A stretch of DNA of 37,678 bases, taken from contig LXFE01000207.1 in the NCBI GenBank assembly GCA_001929475.1, positions 1 to 37,678 of the forward strand, in the 5' to 3' direction. The notes under the pieces are model-generated. The model had not been told where the DNA came from. It saw only the letters and a program-made list of their open reading frames with translations, and did no database searches. Every line of letters begins with the position of its first letter. Position 1 is the first letter of the stretch. The translations under genes were made by a program, and so were the position numbers. Below, in pieces: positions 32,611 to 37,678 of the stretch. Source of the stretch: Neolecta irregularis DAH-3. Its lineage: Eukaryota > Ascomycota > Neolectomycetes > Neolectales > Neolectaceae.

Positions 32611-33694
32611 TCATATATCAAATGGTGGTGCCGTGACAGAAGTGGACGTGGGTTTATTTACGTTTTCCGTATACAAGTTGTTGAAATTTCCTGGTGGGGA
32701 GTATTCGCAGACTAAATGATAACGTCCAACTGGGGAACTACCACAAGATGTCACCCAAGCACAGCCCAATTGCGTAGTACTTTGCCAGACTCTAGGAAAA
32801 TGAGCGCGATTTCAGACAATGAGAAACTTACACTTGAGTAAAATGACCTGTCACTCCACTACCAGTACTCGTGTCAAAATTCCAGTTTTTAATCTCTGCA
32901 TACCACATCCAGACATAAAATGCAGGATTATTACCGGATCCAGCTGCAAGATTTTCCCCATAGATGTTGTTCGAGGTATGTGCAAACCCGCACGTTTCCG
33001 CATTCTTCATAGCAGCAGCAGCTAATGTAGCTGACCAAGTCAACGCTGGAGCATTGTGGAGCGCTCGATATTTGTTATGCTCGGTCAGAATGGTCTGTTG
33101 AATGCTGATCGGGGTTGTAGGCAAGGCTGTATGTGAGGCTGTATGTGAGGCTGAATGCTTGACTGTATGCGAGGCTGAATGCTCGGCTGTATGAGAGGCT
33201 GATTGCTTGACTGTATGCGAGGCTGAATGCTCGGCTGTATGTGAGGCTGATTGCTTGACTGTATGCGAGGCTGAATGCTCGGCTGTATGTGAGGCTGAAG
33301 GCTTGACTGTATGCGAGGCTGAATGCTCGGCTGTATGTGAGGCTGAATGTTTGGCTGTATGTGAGGCTGTGTGCTCTGTTGTATGCTTGGCTGTATGTGA
33401 GGTTGTCGACAACGTTGCCGACTTGGGAAACGGACAAGTGATGCCGTCTTTTTTCACCGAGCAGAAGTTCCAAAGCTTTTCACACACCAAGTTAAAGTAA
33501 TTAGTACAACTTCCGATGTCGTCCTGCTTTCTTGACGCATGACAGGTATTAACAATCATGAGACACCGTTCAACCGCAAAACAACACTGAGCGTTAGAAG
33601 ATGTTGCATTGAGGTGGTAAGAGTCGTAGGGAGGTAAATTTAATGAGGTGGCAACCAAAGCAAGAAGCGAAATCGCAACAATGGAAATCTTCAT
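32611..33694 (-). CDS. Secreted CAP/PR-1 (SCP/TAPS) protein with repeat linker
   Basis: Exons in coding order: 33694-32832 and 32791-32611 (40-nt intron); 347 aa. A clear signal peptide (MKISIVAISLLALVATS) leads to a Cys-rich module (QCCFAVERC, SCTNYFNLVC, WNFCSV), then a Ser/His/Thr linker of 8-residue repeats (SASHTAEH, SASHTVKQ), then the CAP domain. CAP signatures are intact: GHFTQVVWQSTTQLGCAW spans the intron, and YHLVCEYSPPGNF is the second motif. Fungal CAP proteins such as yeast Pry1-3 bind and export sterols or act outside the cell. No GPI signal is seen; the protein ends PPFDI. The first ATG upstream of the signal peptide (33778) was rejected because it would bury it. Repeat length may vary between strains. 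Confidence 0.9.
33118..33408 (-). repeat. Coding minisatellite, 24-bp units in a 48-bp higher-order array
   Basis: Inside the CAP gene. Alternating 24-bp units (gaggctgaatgctcggctgt and gaggctgattgcttgactgt types on the plus strand) encode SASHTAEH/SASHTVKQ. No unit holds a stop in the other minus frames, so a 132-codon shifted frame (33473-33075) is also open, as is a Cys-rich plus-strand frame. Confidence 0.88.
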
Positions 33695-34059
33695 ACTGAG
33701 AAAGATATATATGTTAAGCGGGCAATCCTTTAAATAGAAAGACAGATGAGAAAGCTGAAATCGGACGTTTTTCTGCAAGCGGATTCATTCAAAGGCACAT
33801 CTCCGAATACGAAACGAATGTCCCATATGCGGCAATCGAAATATTCTGGTGGCTTGTTAAAACTGTTTCTGCTTTTGGCAGAGCGAGTGCCGAAAAATGT
33901 TTCGGCTGAGAATATGCAATAGTGGTGGATCAACAAAGTTGACAAGACGCGTGTGAAAGAAATTTTTGTCCGATAAGCCACATATACTAAATCATACAAA
34001 ATGGAACGGGTGAACGAGCAAGAAAGACATCGCCCAAAAAAATGCCGCTGGAAGAACGA
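33695..34059. promoter_or_regulatory. Upstream region of CAP gene
   Basis: 365 bp between the TRM4 stop and the CAP start, both on the minus strand. A 90-codon minus frame (33999-33730) overlaps it but has no recognisable content. Probable promoter. Confidence 0.4.
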
Positions 34060-36528
<2,469 letters not shown>

Positions 36529-36588
36529 GTTTAGTGAATTGTGTTGGAGAAGTGTGGTTGGGTTAGGGTTTTTCCACCTCCAACGTCT
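36529..36588. promoter_or_regulatory. 60-bp bidirectional promoter with GGGTTAGGG
   Basis: Only 60 bp lie between the TRM4 and LCP5 start codons. The sequence GGGTTAGGG at 36560-36568 matches a telomere-like TTAGGG site of the kind bound by Tbf1-type factors at some fungal ribosome-biogenesis genes. Binding is inferred only. Confidence 0.5.
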
Positions 36589-37445
36589 ATGGACGACCAA
36601 TTTCTGCAAACCATATCTGATTCGCTTTCTTCGATCTCGACGTCTTTGCCGGTACCAGAGGACACTAGAAATGGAATATCTTTACTGATACTTAAAAACG
36701 ATCTCCACCTTTCATATCTCCAAAACCTTGTTTTTCTCATTCTGCTGCGACTTCGTGGCGAGGAGATACAAGATCACCCTGTTGTATGGCAATTGATTGA
36801 AAATCGCGTCTGGATAGAACGCGGGATAAATCCCTTGGAGACAAAGCTTCGTTATAGTATTGAAAAACTGTTGAAAGCCGCCGAGAAGAGAGATATCGTG
36901 AATGGTGTTTTTGCAAATTTTCTAAATGCTAATCCGTAGAAACCCCTGATGCCCTCTTGTACAAGCCGAACCCATCTGCTCTAGTATCCCAAGTTGCAGA
37001 TTCTGCAGAAACAGAAACAGTATATCGCCCGCCCAAGATCAGCAGCATGGCTCCTCCGACCTCTGCTCCCCGTCCAAGGAAGAACCGGCTCGTGTCCGAC
37101 TTTATCGATGCGGAGCTTTCCCACGCGCCGATTGAGGAGCCTAGTATCGGGTCCCACCGATCACGCATGTCGACTAAAGAACGTCGTGACCAAGATAATC
37201 GCAAGAGATATGAAGAAGATAATTTCATACGATTACCCGAGGAGAAAAAGAAGAAGAGAAGAGCTCAAGGCCTTGACGACTTTGATGTGGATATAGGTGG
37301 ACCTTACAACTTTGAACAACAACCATCTCTTGCAGAAAAAAGCCGAAAGACCAACGAGGGTTCCAAAACCGCTACAAGAATCGGAGCGGCATTTAATAAA
37401 CGCAGAAAGACGCTTGATAATCGAAAGAAACGGAAAAATAAATAG
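36589..37445 (+). CDS. LCP5: Lcp5/neuroguidin, SSU processome factor
   Basis: Sas10/Utp3/C1D-family protein of the small-subunit processome, needed for early 18S rRNA processing in the nucleolus. Exons 36589-36904 and 36940-37445 with a 35-nt intron; 273 aa. The N-terminal family domain (~10-105) has LVFLILLRLRGEEIQDHPVV, LIENRVWIERGINPLETKLR and YSIEKLLKAAE. After the intron comes LLYKPNPSALV, PKISSMAPP and RLVSDFIDAELSHAPIEEPS, then a basic tail with EEKKKKRRAQGLDDF and a NKRRKTLDNRKKRKNK nuclear/nucleolar signal. All match the family order. The stop is TAG at 37443-37445. Confidence 0.93.
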
Positions 37446-37678
37446 TAGACCTTTTGTCGTGTATTAACTCACAAATTAGAAGGAAAATAGATTTTGTAGG
37501 TGATGTTGTAGGTACGTAAAGACAAATCACATTTATTCCTCCCTATCCCGGAACAAAAAAGGAAAAGGAAAATGCCAATATTATTCCGCCAAGAGAACGA
37601 GAACGAGGAAAAAAAGGAGAAAGAAAACATATGTATGCCGTGCCACAAATAAAACAAGAATGAAACCCCCCCCCCCCC
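37446..37678. other. LCP5 3' flank ending in a C homopolymer
   Basis: Purine-rich sequence (GAGAACGAGAACGAGG and A/G runs), then 13 C residues at 37666-37678 that end the window. No gene seen. The C run may be a contig edge or tailing artefact. Confidence 0.5.

Noticed and set aside
33075-33473. 132-codon minus frame rich in Leu/Ser/Tyr
   Set aside because: A shifted reading of the same repeat; the CAP frame has a signal peptide and full CAP motifs.
33207-33500. 97-codon plus-strand Cys/Ala-rich frame
   Set aside because: It is the antisense of the CAP minisatellite; the repeat lacks stops in this frame, and no start signal or family is seen.
33730-33999. 90-codon minus frame upstream of the CAP gene
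   Set aside because: No recognisable content, overlaps the CAP leader, and likely chance.

Overview
The window is a compact fungal nuclear locus, most likely from an ascomycete and possibly an early-diverging (Taphrinomycotina-like) lineage. Fungal hallmarks are a GDP-mannose transporter of the Vrg4 type, an IPC mannosyltransferase of the Sur1/Imt type, a Puf3-type Pumilio protein, a hexose-type sugar transporter and an Lcp5 homologue. A full TSC2 (lost in budding yeast) fits a lineage outside Saccharomycotina. The placement is an inference; the sequence alone does not name a species. Genes are split by very short introns: most that I could phase are 28-48 nt, a few are as short as 20-26 nt, and three need a GC-AG splice pair. 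Exon coordinates below come from joining reading frames by hand at GT/GC...AG sites, checking phase and, where the family is known, conserved residues across each junction.

Layout. 1-4637 (+): LAA1/HEATR5, 5' end outside the window. 4716-5111 (+): small membrane protein, possibly RCF2-like, with an in-frame TAG. 5168-6266 (-): IPC mannosyltransferase. 6434-6958 (-): single-pass membrane protein with a PY motif. 7.0-8.06 kb (-): one or more small unrecognised genes, divergent from 8253-11327 (+): PUF protein. 11444-11740 (-): small possible gene overlapping the TSC2 stop. 11737-16380 (-): TSC2, divergent from 16677-20096 (+): CSE1 exportin. 20225-22457 (-): mitochondrial tRNA-modification enzyme MTO1, divergent from 22744-24210 (+): GDP-mannose transporter. 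24433-25507 (+): ZnT5/7-Msc2-like zinc transporter. 25694-27735 (-): RING plus vWA protein, divergent from 27765-28719 (+): hypothetical gene. 29078-30845 (+): sugar transporter. 30.85-32.6 kb: no confident gene, but a tandem repeat with palindromes and coding-like segments. 32611-33694 (-): secreted CAP/PR-1 protein with an in-frame minisatellite. 34060-36528 (-): TRM4/NCL1 tRNA m5C methyltransferase, divergent by 60 bp from 36589-37445 (+): LCP5/neuroguidin. The window ends in a C run.

The genes do not form a pathway or a cluster; this looks like ordinary housekeeping gene order. Themes that recur are Golgi/ER glycosylation and metal handling (IPC mannosyltransferase, Vrg4, zinc transporter, LAA1 traffic), translation and tRNA modification (MTO1, TRM4, LCP5), nuclear export (CSE1) and TORC1 control (TSC2). 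I saw no tRNA, rRNA, CRISPR or recognisable transposase. The less ordinary material is the splicing style, several small multi-exon genes missed by simple ORF scanning, and the repeat region near 31.3 kb.
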